The notes: generated by a model not told the origin, from the letters alone. A stretch of DNA of 24,590 nt from Eubacterium sp. TM05-53 (GCF_003436425.1 NZ_QSPK01000029.1:3163-27752), one strand, 5' to 3'. Numbered from the stretch's first letter, positions 1 to 7,210 are shown. A program made the numbers and translations.

Positions 1-10
1 GTAAACATTA

Positions 11-32
11 ACTCGCAAATGCGAGTTTTTTT
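11..32 (+). terminator. Intrinsic terminator of a gene to the left of the window
   Basis: A 6-bp perfect stem (ACTCGC / GCGAGT) with an AAAT loop is followed directly by seven T on the plus strand. No plus-strand gene precedes it here, so it probably ends a transcript entering from outside the window. Confidence 0.7.
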
Positions 33-35
33 ATT

Positions 36-73
36 ATATAAAAAGTACCAAGGATTAATCCTTGGCACTTTTT
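36..73 (-). terminator. Terminator of the alpha/beta hydrolase gene
   Basis: Arms AAAAGT-A-CCAAGG and CCTTGG-C-ACTTTT form a long stem with one A-C mismatch around an ATTAAT loop. T-rich tracts lie on both sides, so it could work in both directions. The TAA stop of the hydrolase gene lies inside the loop region. Confidence 0.8.
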
Positions 74-948
74 ATAAATTCATATACATCTTCATAAATC
101 ATTTGATTCTCTTTTTCATTTAAAATTTCATGTTTTAAAGTTGGATACAATTTACCAGAAACGTTCTTATATCCTACACTCACTAAAAATTGTTTTAACT
201 GTTCGAATTTATCCTTACCCTGAATCACCGGATCTTCTTGACCTGCAATCATGAATATTGGTAAGTTTTCATTAGTGACATTCCAGCCTTTTTTATCAAA
301 AGCTTTGATCATCAATTGAAATAAGTTTATAAAACCATTCGTTGTAAATAAAAAGCCACACAATTCATCCACTTCATACCGATCCACATTCTCTGGATTT
401 TTACTCAACCAACGATTACCCGATTCATATCCCGCAAAAGCCATTTTATTCAATAAACCATTACCTTTCTTTTCCTTATAGAAAGGTTTTATTATTTTTG
501 CTAATGCTAAGCCAAGACTTGCCGCCGAATTTTCGGTTGGAGGACCACACAAAATCAAACGATTAATATATCCATCATATTTTTTTAAGTAACAACGAGC
601 TACCAAAGTCCCCATACTATGACTAAATAACGTTATCTCTAATCCAGGATACATATCACGCACATATTCCGTAACCTGGAATAAATCATCCACAATATAA
701 TCGGCATTTTCAGTATAGAAATATCCATAATCATTTTTTGATTTTACACTACTTCCATGCCCTCTATGATCATGAATCACACAAATATAGCCACAATCAT
801 TTAAATATCCCATAAAATCAAAATAACGCTCTTTATGCTCCGCCATACCATGCGAAAACTGTACGATTCCTTTTGGATTTTCACACTCCATAATCGCAAT
901 CTCTAACTTTAATCCATCTTGTTTTGATGTTATTTTCTTAATTATCAT
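55..948 (-). CDS. Alpha/beta hydrolase, lysophospholipase / monoacylglycerol lipase-like (Hydrolase_4 family)
   Basis: Likely a cytosolic serine hydrolase acting on an acyl ester such as a lysophospholipid or monoacylglycerol; the substrate cannot be read from sequence. With the start used here it has 297 residues and no signal peptide. Visible family marks are the oxyanion-type HGMAEH (33-38), HDHRGHGSS (59-67), the nucleophile elbow SHSMGT with Ser111 (the first Gly of the usual GHSMG is Ser), an acidic residue in GQEDPV (Asp239) and the catalytic His in LKHEIL (His273). A longer reading frame opens at 1032, but that ATG lies in the terminator stem of the upstream gene. The ATG at 948 has an AGGT ribosome site and lies downstream of an extended -10 promoter, so I chose it. 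The gene is monocistronic, with a terminator at its stop codon. Confidence 0.85.
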   Translation of the reverse strand: MIIKKITSKQDGLKLEIAIMECENPKGIVQFSHGMAEHKERYFDFMGYLNDCGYICVIHDHRGHGSSVKSKNDYGYFYTENADYIVDDLFQVTEYVRDMYPGLEITLFSHSMGTLVARCYLKKYDGYINRLILCGPPTENSAASLGLALAKIIKPFYKEKKGNGLLNKMAFAGYESGNRWLSKNPENVDRYEVDELCGFLFTTNGFINLFQLMIKAFDKKGWNVTNENLPIFMIAGQEDPVIQGKDKFEQLKQFLVSVGYKNVSGKLYPTLKHEILNEKENQMIYEDVYEFIKSAKD

Positions 949-979
949 ATTATAGTACCTACATATCTTTCTTGTACTC

Positions 980-988
980 ATTGTATCA
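980..988 (-). promoter_or_regulatory. Extended -10 promoter for the hydrolase gene
   Basis: On the minus strand TGATACAAT matches the extended -10 form TGnTATAAT. No good -35 is visible at 16-18 bp. The predicted start of transcription is about 25 nt before the ATG at 948 and just after the preceding terminator. Confidence 0.5.
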
Positions 989-1018
989 AATATATAATTA
1001 TCAAAACTATACAAAACT

Positions 1019-1046
1019 AAAAAAAAGACCATTTTTTAAATGGTCT
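1019..1046 (-). terminator. Terminator of the 69-aa ORF
   Basis: A perfect 9-bp stem (AGACCATTT / AAATGGTCT) with a three-base loop is followed by a run of T on the minus strand. It begins three bases after the stop codon of the small ORF. Confidence 0.85.
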
Positions 1047-1048
1047 AA

Positions 1049-1258
1049 CTAGTTTTCACTAATTTCTACTTTTACTTTGTGATCTGCTTCCACATCAAAA
1101 GTAATCTTTGCGAAGTCATCTAAATGATTTGTGACAATATTATGAACTTGATCAAATACTTCATCCTCTTTTTCTTCAGACTTGCAATCATATTCAATAG
1201 ATGTAACTGTATGTTTTTTAATTTTTACATCTTTTAATTCTTCTAACATTGATTTCAT
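1049..1258 (-). CDS. Hypothetical 69-aa acidic protein
   Basis: I do not recognise the family. The protein is small, soluble and highly charged, rich in Glu, Asp and Lys, with no membrane segment, signal peptide or cysteine pair. It reads as alternating helix and strand, with a central helix rich in E and D and a terminal beta-like KVKVEIS. The gene looks real: the ATG is preceded by GAGGT at good spacing, a promoter with a perfect TTGACA lies in the 51-base gap after the MATE stop codon, and a strong terminator follows the TAG. It may also be reached by read-through from the MATE gene, since no terminator is seen between them. A role linked to the neighbours is not evident. Confidence 0.7.
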   Translation of the reverse strand: MKSMLEELKDVKIKKHTVTSIEYDCKSEEKEDEVFDQVHNIVTNHLDDFAKITFDVEADHKVKVEISEN

Positions 1259-1277
1259 AGCTATCTACCTCGATATA

Positions 1278-1307
1278 AGTCTATCACTTATTAAATCCAG
1301 TTGTCAA
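1278..1307 (-). promoter_or_regulatory. Promoter of the 69-aa ORF
   Basis: TTGACA (1302-1307, minus strand) is followed after 18 bp by TAGACT (1278-1283), which is preceded by TGA and so forms an extended -10. It lies just behind the MATE stop codon at 1310 and gives a short leader containing the GAGGT ribosome site. Confidence 0.55.
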
Positions 1308-1309
1308 AT

Positions 1310-2644
1310 TTATGCATGAAGCCAATCTACCCTATGATAATAAATAAAGAACGTGATACTTGATAAAGACCAAGTAATCGGATAGATCCAATATACACAC
1401 CAAATATTATGTACTAAAGCACCCATGATCGTAAGGCCTGCAACACGCACGAAGCACCAACAAACCATCATTACAATCATTGGAATCATAGACTTTCCAG
1501 CCCCTCTTAAAATAGCCGACACACAATGGGAATACGCTAATAAACAAAAGAAGAATGCACTAGTTTGCCCACGCAAAGTACCATACTGAATTACTTCTGG
1601 CGTTGCATCAAAGGCCGCAATAAATTGAGAACCAAACACAAAAATAATTACACCAATAATTTCTGCCAAAGTCATCGAACAAATCATACCAAACTTAGCA
1701 CCTTTTAAAACGCGATCATATTGGCGAGCCCCTAAATTCTGTCCCACAAACGTTGTAAGCGCCATTGTAAAGCTAGTAATTGGCAAGAACGCAAATCCTT
1801 CAATCTTAGAATAAGCTCCACATCCAGCCATCGCCATATCCCCAAAAGAGTTGATATTCGATTGAACTACAACATTCGCTAAACCAATAATCGAATTCTG
1901 AAATCCACTAGGCAAGCCATACTTTAAGATTTCTCCTAGAAGCTCTTTGTGAATTTTTACTTTGGAAGGAACAATACGATGCGTTCCCGTAGTCGTCAAC
2001 AATAAATATAGACAAAGACCTGCCGAAATATATTGTGAAATAATCGTAGCTAAAGCAGCCGATCCAACTCCCATTTTAAGAACGGCAATAAAGAATAAAT
2101 CCAACACAATATTTACAACACTTGATACAATCAAATAATAAAGTGAATGCTTACTATCTCCTACAGCCTGTAAAATACCCACAAAAAAGTTATACATGAT
2201 TGATCCAAAAGAACCTAAAAAATAAATTTTAAAGTATGTAACCGAAGCTGCCATTACACTATCAGGCGTTCCCATCCAACGAAGCAATGTTGGTGTAAAA
2301 AAGATTCCTACAAGTGTCATAATAAAACTTACGATCAATCCAAACGCAACCGTTGTATGGATTGCATTCTGCATACGCTCAATTTCTCTAGCCCCAAAAT
2401 AACGTGAAATGACAACACCTGCACCAATCGCAACACCGTTAAAGAAGCCAATCATTAAAAAGATGATATTTCCACTTGAACTTACCGCTGCAAGTGCCTG
2501 GCTTCCCAAAAAATTTCCAACAATTAAGGAATCCACTGTATTATACAATTGTTGAAATAAGTTTCCTAATAAAATAGGTAACGCAAAGAAAACCATCTGT
2601 TTAGGAATCGATCCAGATGTCATTAACTTTTGTCCTTGTGCCAA
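1310..2644 (-). CDS. MATE family multidrug / cation efflux transporter
   Basis: A polytopic inner-membrane antiporter of the MATE (NorM/DinF-like) superfamily, expected to export cationic drugs or metabolites using a Na+ or H+ gradient. The N-terminus FALPILLGNLFQQLYN followed by TVDSLIVG is the family hallmark, and the second half repeats the pattern (YGLPSGFQNSIIGLANVVVQ), as expected for the duplicated 6+6 helix fold. Length is about 444 residues, normal for the family. The longest frame starts with GTG at 2653, but that GTG overlaps the AGGAGG itself. A TTG at 2644 lies 8 nt behind AGGAGG and is chosen; an ATG at 2623 with a weaker AGGA is the alternative and gives the more typical N-terminus. 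The gene lies 37 bases behind the ldh stop, after a terminator. The substrate is unknown. Confidence 0.9.
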   Translation of the reverse strand: MAQGQKLMTSGSIPKQMVFFALPILLGNLFQQLYNTVDSLIVGNFLGSQALAAVSSSGNIIFLMIGFFNGVAIGAGVVISRYFGAREIERMQNAIHTTVAFGLIVSFIMTLVGIFFTPTLLRWMGTPDSVMAASVTYFKIYFLGSFGSIMYNFFVGILQAVGDSKHSLYYLIVSSVVNIVLDLFFIAVLKMGVGSAALATIISQYISAGLCLYLLLTTTGTHRIVPSKVKIHKELLGEILKYGLPSGFQNSIIGLANVVVQSNINSFGDMAMAGCGAYSKIEGFAFLPITSFTMALTTFVGQNLGARQYDRVLKGAKFGMICSMTLAEIIGVIIFVFGSQFIAAFDATPEVIQYGTLRGQTSAFFFCLLAYSHCVSAILRGAGKSMIPMIVMMVCWCFVRVAGLTIMGALVHNIWCVYWIYPITWSLSSITFFIYYHRVDWLHA

Positions 2645-2664
2645 CCCTAACACCTCCTATACCA

Positions 2665-2693
2665 CTAAAAGAAAAGGAAGCTTAAACTTCCTT
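2665..2693 (-). terminator. Terminator behind the hydroxyacid dehydrogenase gene
   Basis: A 7-bp stem (AAGGAAG / CTTCCTT) with a six-base loop overlaps the ldh stop codon and is followed by TTCTTTT on the minus strand. The interrupted T-tract suggests partial termination before the MATE gene, for which no clear separate promoter is seen. Confidence 0.6.
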
Positions 2694-3623
2694 GTAAAAA
2701 CTTTGTAGATGACTACAAGAAGCATCAAACTGTTCTTTTTCTTCTTTTGTCATTTCAATCTCAACAACCTCTTTGACACCTGTCGCATCAATAATTGCCG
2801 GCACACTTGTAAATACACCATCTTGTCCATATTGACCATCTAAATACGTAGAAACAGGAAGTACTACGGATTCATTAAACATCAACGCACGAACAACACG
2901 TGTTGTACTTGCGGCAATACCATAACATGTATTGCCTTTACGGTTGAAGATTTCCCAACCATCTTTCTTTACCGCTTCATGAATACTTTCAAACATTCCT
3001 TCATTCATGCGCGTTGGATTATCTTTAATGATTTGGTAAATATCTTTACCACCCACACGAACTGTACTCCATGGAATCATTTCACTATCCCCATGTTCTC
3101 CTAAAACATAGGCATGAATACTCTTTGGATCCACATCAATACAATCGGCAATATGACATTGTAAACGAGCAGAATCTAATAACGTTCCTGAACCAATGAT
3201 TTGATTTGCTGGTAAACCAGAAACCTTATAAGCCACATAAGTCATAATATCGACTGGATTTGAAACAACTACGATAAATCCATCAAATCCATTTTCTATT
3301 GCACTCGAAACAATACTCGTAACAATCTTAGAGCTTGATTTTAAAGCCACTAAACGATCGTTTTCCTTACCCATTGGAGCACTTGCCGTAATAACCAAAA
3401 CATCTGCATCTTTACAATCTGTATAATCTCCCAATTTGATTTCCATATTACGATTCATAAAGGCAATACTATGAATCATATCTAAAGTTTCACCTTTAGC
3501 TCTTTCTGTATTCATATCAATTAATACAATTTCATCACAAATCCCTTGATTGATCATGCAGAAAGCTGTACTTGCACCTACATTTCCTGCCCCAACAATA
3601 ACTACTTTTCTCTTTTTAATCAT
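2682..3623 (-). CDS. ldh: L-lactate / L-2-hydroxyacid dehydrogenase (LDH/MDH superfamily)
   Basis: An NAD-dependent cytosolic enzyme that reversibly reduces a 2-oxoacid, pyruvate in the classic case, to the L-2-hydroxyacid and so regenerates NAD+ in fermentation. The 313 residues are the usual length. Visible are the Rossmann GAGNVG (11-16), Asp36 for NAD binding, Arg90 (canonical Arg109), Asn122 in VSNPVD, Asp150 and Arg153 in the LLDSAR motif, and the catalytic His177 in GEHGDS. The residue at the canonical substrate-specificity position (Gln102 in LDH, Arg in malate dehydrogenase) is Met84, and the active-site segment WSTVRV resembles L-2-hydroxyisocaproate dehydrogenases more than WSHA-type LDHs. 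It may therefore accept larger 2-oxoacids. The GGAGG ribosome site overlaps the stop of the upstream symporter gene 11 bases away, so the two are co-transcribed. Confidence 0.88.
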   Translation of the reverse strand: MIKKRKVVIVGAGNVGASTAFCMINQGICDEIVLIDMNTERAKGETLDMIHSIAFMNRNMEIKLGDYTDCKDADVLVITASAPMGKENDRLVALKSSSKIVTSIVSSAIENGFDGFIVVVSNPVDIMTYVAYKVSGLPANQIIGSGTLLDSARLQCHIADCIDVDPKSIHAYVLGEHGDSEMIPWSTVRVGGKDIYQIIKDNPTRMNEGMFESIHEAVKKDGWEIFNRKGNTCYGIAASTTRVVRALMFNESVVLPVSTYLDGQYGQDGVFTSVPAIIDATGVKEVVEIEMTKEEKEQFDASCSHLQSFYKEV

Positions 3624-3634
3624 AATGGCTCCTC

Positions 3635-4993
3635 CTACAAGAATTTAGAAATATATCCCTGTATAAATATTACCAAAATAATTACAGGAATGATATATGA
3701 AACATAGAAACCAACTTGTTTAGGGAAAGATATTCCTTCTCCGCAATTAGCTTCCTTTAAAAAGTTTTTAAATCCCCATCCATATTTAGATGTACAAAAC
3801 AATACATAACAAAGTGATCCTAAAGGCAATAAATTATTCGATACAATAAAATCTTCTAAATCTTGAATGGTTGAGCCAGCACCTAAAGGTTGAATAAAAG
3901 ACAACACATTAAATCCCAATGCACAAGGTAAAGATAGCACAAAGACAAGTACAAAACTTACTTTGATGGTTTTTGAATGAGACCATCCTGTCCACTCCAT
4001 TGTCATAGTGATAATATTTTCAAATACCGCAATAATTGTAGTTAATGCCGCAAAACTCAAAAATAAGAAGAACAAAGCTCCCCAAAGATTTCCAAACTGC
4101 ATATTCGCAAATATATTTGGTAATGTTTGGAAAATCAATCCAGGACCTTGTCCAGGATCCACATTATACGCAAAACAAGCTGGAATCACGATAAAGCCTG
4201 CAACCAATGCGACAAATGTATCTAAACATACAACCGTAATGGCTTCTGAAGTTAACTTTTTACTTTTATCAATGTAACTACCAAATATCGCAATGGCACC
4301 AATACCTAAACTTAAAGTAAAGAAAGCTTGTCCCATAGCCGCAAATACGACATCCGATATATTTTGCATCTTTGAAAAATCAGGCAATAAGTAAAACTTT
4401 ACGCCCTCCATAGCCCCTGGCAAAATAAGTGAACGTACAGCTAATACAAGCATCAACACCAATAAACACAACATCATATATTTTGATACTTTTTCAACAC
4501 CATTCTGCAAGCCTTTTGAACAAATGAAAAAACCAATACATACAACTAAAAACATCATGCCTACTTGAATCAAAGGATTTGACAACATTAAACCAAATTC
4601 ATTATTGATTTGACTCACATTTAATCCATTAAAATCACCCATCAACATTTTGTAGAAATAATAAAACAACCATCCACAAACCGAAGTATAAAACATCATC
4701 AGTATGTAATTTCCTGCCATTGCCACATACTTCATAAAATGCCACTTTGTTCCTTTTGGCTCTAGCACATCAAAAGATAGGGCTGCACTTTTTTGACTGG
4801 CACGTCCTACCGAATACTCCATAACCATAACTGGCAATCCTAATATGACTAGAAAAAATAAATAAATCAAGACAAATGCAGCACCACCATATTGTCCTAC
4901 AATATATGGAAATCGCCAAACATTGCCAATTCCGATTGCGCATCCTGCGCTAATTAAAATAAATCCTAAACGATTTGAAAACCTATCTCTCAT
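3635..4993 (-). CDS. Neurotransmitter:sodium symporter (NSS/SNF) family amino-acid transporter
   Basis: A sodium-coupled importer of the LeuT-fold SNF family, expected to take up an amino acid or related amine across the cytoplasmic membrane. The helix-1 motif SAGCAIGIGNVWRFPYIVGQ (15-34), which lines the Na+ and substrate sites, is well preserved, followed by GGAAF and the LGLPVMVMEYSVGR segment. The 452 residues with about eleven hydrophobic helices fit the shorter bacterial subgroup (about 440-460 aa, often eleven helices). The ATG overlaps the TGA of the GT8 gene by four bases (ATGA), has GGGAG upstream, and is probably translationally coupled. It precedes the hydroxyacid dehydrogenase by 11 bases. 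The substrate is not readable from sequence; linkage to the dehydrogenase suggests an amino acid catabolised through a 2-oxoacid. Confidence 0.92.
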   Translation of the reverse strand: MRDRFSNRLGFILISAGCAIGIGNVWRFPYIVGQYGGAAFVLIYLFFLVILGLPVMVMEYSVGRASQKSAALSFDVLEPKGTKWHFMKYVAMAGNYILMMFYTSVCGWLFYYFYKMLMGDFNGLNVSQINNEFGLMLSNPLIQVGMMFLVVCIGFFICSKGLQNGVEKVSKYMMLCLLVLMLVLAVRSLILPGAMEGVKFYLLPDFSKMQNISDVVFAAMGQAFFTLSLGIGAIAIFGSYIDKSKKLTSEAITVVCLDTFVALVAGFIVIPACFAYNVDPGQGPGLIFQTLPNIFANMQFGNLWGALFFLFLSFAALTTIIAVFENIITMTMEWTGWSHSKTIKVSFVLVFVLSLPCALGFNVLSFIQPLGAGSTIQDLEDFIVSNNLLPLGSLCYVLFCTSKYGWGFKNFLKEANCGEGISFPKQVGFYVSYIIPVIILVIFIQGYISKFL

Positions 4994-5775
4994 TCTTTTA
5001 TCTCCCTATAAAAACAATCTAAACAACCTATATATTTACCATTCCAAGGCTTCATTCTTCCACAATAATGTATGATAACACTATTCTGTTTCACCCAATC
5101 CAGATCTATCTTGCTTCTCGGATTTCTTAAATTATAGAAATTCATCATTCTCTCACTTAAATTATATTTACGATAATCCACTAGTTTCGTCTTATCTCCA
5201 TATAATGCCGTCAATACATCTTGATCAAAGAGTACAAGCTTTTTCTTGTATGCATTCACATAATTTAAAATATCTTGCTTATTTAATTGTTTACGCAATA
5301 ATTCTAAATTCATCAACAAAACCCCAGTATTGATATATGGCACATCTTCTTTTAGCCCTAATCTTTTCGCATTTAAATGCGTCATACACTCATTTACATG
5401 ACTCGAAGCGATATAAAGATTACTTTCAAAATCCATGTTATACAATTCCCTTAAACTTTGAATCACAACAATATCCACATCCAAGTAAAGAATTCGATCC
5501 AATGTTTTAGGCAACAAATCCGAAGCGAATAATCGATAGTAAATTTCTAGAGGATATCGAGACGAAATAGGAAACTCCTTAAATTCTTCTTCCTTTACTT
5601 CTATAAAATAAAAAGCACATTCCAAAAAAGTACATCTTAAATCATCCATATGTTCTTGATTCAAATCATGATGCAGAATATAGAAATCAATATTCTTGTC
5701 AAATCGAATAATGGAACGTATACATGTCTTTGTCAAATCTATAAATTTTGCGTTAATTGAAAATAAAATGTTCAT
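4990..5775 (-). CDS. Glycosyltransferase family 8 protein (GT-A fold, retaining)
   Basis: A cytosolic or membrane-associated retaining glycosyltransferase that should transfer glucose or galactose from a UDP-sugar to a cell-surface glycan or lipid precursor; the acceptor is unknown. The 261 residues carry the GT8 marks in order: N-terminal MNILFSINAKF, SSRYPLEIYYRLF (71-83), the metal-binding DVD in LYLDVDIVV (Asp99, Asp101), PYINTGVLLMN (146-156), FDQDVL, and the C-terminal HYCGRMKPW (236-244), which binds the diphosphate. It is somewhat short, with no C-terminal extension. No Shine-Dalgarno precedes the ATG. Instead an extended -10 (TGATAAAAT) is placed so that transcription should begin at the A of the ATG, implying a leaderless mRNA. 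First gene of a GT8-symporter-dehydrogenase operon, divergent from asnA. Confidence 0.9.
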   Translation of the reverse strand: MNILFSINAKFIDLTKTCIRSIIRFDKNIDFYILHHDLNQEHMDDLRCTFLECAFYFIEVKEEEFKEFPISSRYPLEIYYRLFASDLLPKTLDRILYLDVDIVVIQSLRELYNMDFESNLYIASSHVNECMTHLNAKRLGLKEDVPYINTGVLLMNLELLRKQLNKQDILNYVNAYKKKLVLFDQDVLTALYGDKTKLVDYRKYNLSERMMNFYNLRNPRSKIDLDWVKQNSVIIHYCGRMKPWNGKYIGCLDCFYREIKE

Positions 5776-5781
5776 AAAATG

Positions 5782-5790
5782 ATTTTATCA
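5782..5790 (-). promoter_or_regulatory. Extended -10 of the GT8 operon, predicting a leaderless transcript
   Basis: Minus-strand TGATAAAAT is followed by CATTTT and then ATG, so the last base of the hexamer sits at -7 relative to the A of the start codon. No purine-rich ribosome site lies between. No convincing -35 is visible. Confidence 0.55.
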
Positions 5791-5826
5791 CAAAATAAAT
5801 TGAAAATCTTTTCATATTTTGTGATA
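5786..5826. promoter_or_regulatory. 41-bp imperfect dyad between divergent GT8 and asnA promoters (possible operator)
   Basis: A 12-bp perfect inverted repeat (TATCACAAAATA, 5786-5797, and TATTTTGTGATA, 5815-5826) encloses a second 6-bp pair (TGAAAA, 5801-5806, and TTTTCA, 5809-5814). Only a three-base AAT on the left breaks the symmetry. Each outer arm ends in the TGATA of one extended -10, so a bound dimer or pair of dimers would cover both promoters from about -11 to -51. Confidence 0.5.
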
Positions 5827-5830
5827 CAAT
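5822..5830 (+). promoter_or_regulatory. Extended -10 promoter of asnA
   Basis: TGATACAAT (5822-5830) with a possible TTGAAA -35 at 5800-5805 (19-bp spacing). The predicted leader is about 20 nt and contains the GAGGAG ribosome site. It is too short for a T-box or other riboswitch. Confidence 0.6.
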
Positions 5831-5856
5831 ACTTACATTGAGGAGAAGATGATAAT

Positions 5857-6864
5857 ATGAAACTTATTATACCCGAAAACTATGATCCAGTATTAACTGT
5901 CAGAGAAACACAAGAAGCTATTAAATATATACGTGACACATTTCAATATGAATTTGGTAAAGAATTAAATTTATCAAGAATTTCAGCACCCTTATACGTC
6001 ACACAAAGTTCTGGTTTAAATGACAATTTAAACGGTATAGAAAAACCTGTATCTTTTACTATGAAAGAACTTCCTGATGAACAAATGGAAGTTGTTCACT
6101 CTTTAGCGAAATGGAAGCGTATGGCTTTAAAGAAATATGGATTTAAATTACATGAAGGCTTATATACAAATATGAATGCCATTCGTAAAGATGAAGAATT
6201 AGATAACATTCATTCTACTTATGTCGATCAATGGGACTGGGAAAAAATCATTTCTAAAAATGAGCGTACCCAACAAACACTAGAAGAACATGTTCGTACG
6301 ATTTTTAAAGTCATTAAACATATGGAACATGAAGTATGGTACAAATATCCTCAGGCTGTGAATCATTTACCTGATAATATTTTCTTTATCACAACTCAAG
6401 AACTATTGGATATGCATCCAAATATGAACGCAAAAGAAAGAGAAAATGCCATCACAAAAGAACATGGCTGTGTATTTGTGATGCAAATTGGCGATAAATT
6501 ATCAAACAATGAAAAACACGATGGTCGTGCTCCCGACTATGATGACTGGACACTAAATGGAGATATCCTATTTTGGTATGAGCCGCTACAAAGTGCTCTA
6601 GAAATCTCTTCTATGGGGATTCGTGTAGATGAAGATACATTATTAGAACAATTGAAAAAAGAAAACTGTTTAGAAAGATGTGAATTACCTTTCCATAAAG
6701 CCATTCTAAACAAAGAATTGCCATATACTTTAGGTGGAGGAATCGGTCAATCTAGACTATGTATGCTTCTACTAAAAAAAGCACATATCGGAGAAGTCCA
6801 GGCAAGCTTATGGCCTGAAGACATGGTCGATACATGCTTAAAAAATAATATTCAAATCTTGTAG
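5857..6864 (+). CDS. asnA: Aspartate--ammonia ligase (asparagine synthetase A)
   Basis: Makes asparagine from aspartate, ammonia and ATP in the cytosol, through an aspartyl-AMP intermediate, with a fold related to class II aspartyl-tRNA synthetases. The 335 residues match the usual length of about 330. Family motifs include [18 protein letters not shown] (43-60), [12 protein letters not shown] (80-91), [20 protein letters not shown] (103-122) leading into [19 protein letters not shown] (221-231) and the ATP-site [14 protein letters not shown] (293-306). The start is set by GAGGAG ten bases upstream; a nearer ATG in another frame stops at once. The gene stands alone, divergent from the GT8 operon and convergent with the small ORF behind rpoC. 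Control probably acts at the dyad in its promoter. Confidence 0.97.
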   Translation: MKLIIPENYDPVLTVRETQEAIKYIRDTFQYEFGKELNLSRISAPLYVTQSSGLNDNLNGIEKPVSFTMKELPDEQMEVVHSLAKWKRMALKKYGFKLHEGLYTNMNAIRKDEELDNIHSTYVDQWDWEKIISKNERTQQTLEEHVRTIFKVIKHMEHEVWYKYPQAVNHLPDNIFFITTQELLDMHPNMNAKERENAITKEHGCVFVMQIGDKLSNNEKHDGRAPDYDDWTLNGDILFWYEPLQSALEISSMGIRVDEDTLLEQLKKENCLERCELPFHKAILNKELPYTLGGGIGQSRLCMLLLKKAHIGEVQASLWPEDMVDTCLKNNIQIL

Positions 6865-6884
6865 GACATTTGTCCTACTTTTTT
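6861..6884 (+). terminator. Terminator of asnA
   Basis: GTAGGACA / TGTCCTAC form an 8-bp inverted repeat followed by six T on the plus strand; the stop codon TAG lies in the left arm. On the minus strand the same hairpin contains the stop of the small convergent ORF but lacks a T-tract. Confidence 0.85.
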
Positions 6885-7162
6885 ATTATGGTTCCGTTGG
6901 AATTAGATAAATAATTATCATATTTTAAATCTGACAATTCACACCCATTCAGTGTAATATTTTCATCACAAACAGTGATAGTTCCATCTACACCTTCTTG
7001 AAGTCCATCATATATGAATGCACCATCAAACAATAAACCATCCATGACGTTATGTTTAATATCAATATCATCACATACAACACTAACAGTACATTGATCC
7101 TTCTTTGTACTGTTTTTTAAATATGTATAATAGGCTCTACCTAAATCAAAATATTTTTCCAT
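6875..7162 (-). CDS. Hypothetical 95-aa protein behind rpoC
   Basis: I do not recognise this protein. It is acidic, without membrane segments or a signal peptide, and contains a run of beta-like segments (CTVSVVCDDIDI, LLFDGAFIYDGL, GTITVCDENITLNG) with four cysteines at irregular spacing. The longest frame opens at 7195, but that ATG is in the loop of the rpoC terminator. The ATG at 7162 is preceded by GGGAG five bases upstream and is preferred. That ribosome site begins within two bases of the terminator T-tract, and no promoter fits between, so expression probably depends on read-through from rpoBC. Its stop lies in the asnA terminator hairpin. It could be a spurious ORF, but the ribosome site and clean frame argue for a gene. 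Confidence 0.6.
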   Translation of the reverse strand: MEKYFDLGRAYYTYLKNSTKKDQCTVSVVCDDIDIKHNVMDGLLFDGAFIYDGLQEGVDGTITVCDENITLNGCELSDLKYDNYLSNSNGTIIKK

Positions 7163-7171
7163 TTTTGCTCC

Positions 7172-7203
7172 CAAAGAAAAGGAATAGGCATTCACCTACT
7201 CCT
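7172..7203 (-). terminator. Terminator of the rpoBC operon
   Basis: AGGAGTAGG / CCTATTCCT pair over nine positions with one G-U, around a six-base loop, followed by TTTTCTTT on the minus strand. It starts eight bases behind the rpoC stop codon. Confidence 0.8.
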
Positions 7204-7210
7204 TATATTC

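Noticed and set aside
949..1032. N-terminal extension of the hydrolase from the ATG at 1032
   Set aside because: That ATG lies in the terminator stem of the upstream gene, the extension spans the likely promoter, and the family's N-terminus begins near the ATG at 948.
2682..3623. Malate dehydrogenase as identity of the LDH-like gene
   Set aside because: The specificity position is Met, not the Arg required for dicarboxylic oxaloacetate, and the rest of the active site fits the L-2-hydroxyacid branch.
5827..5856. T-box or riboswitch control of asnA
   Set aside because: The predicted leader is only about 20 nt, too short for any known riboswitch or T-box, and it holds no terminator hairpin.
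7163..7195. Longer start for the ORF behind rpoC
   Set aside because: The ATG at 7195 is in the loop of the rpoC terminator and lacks a proper ribosome site; the ATG at 7162 has GGGAG.
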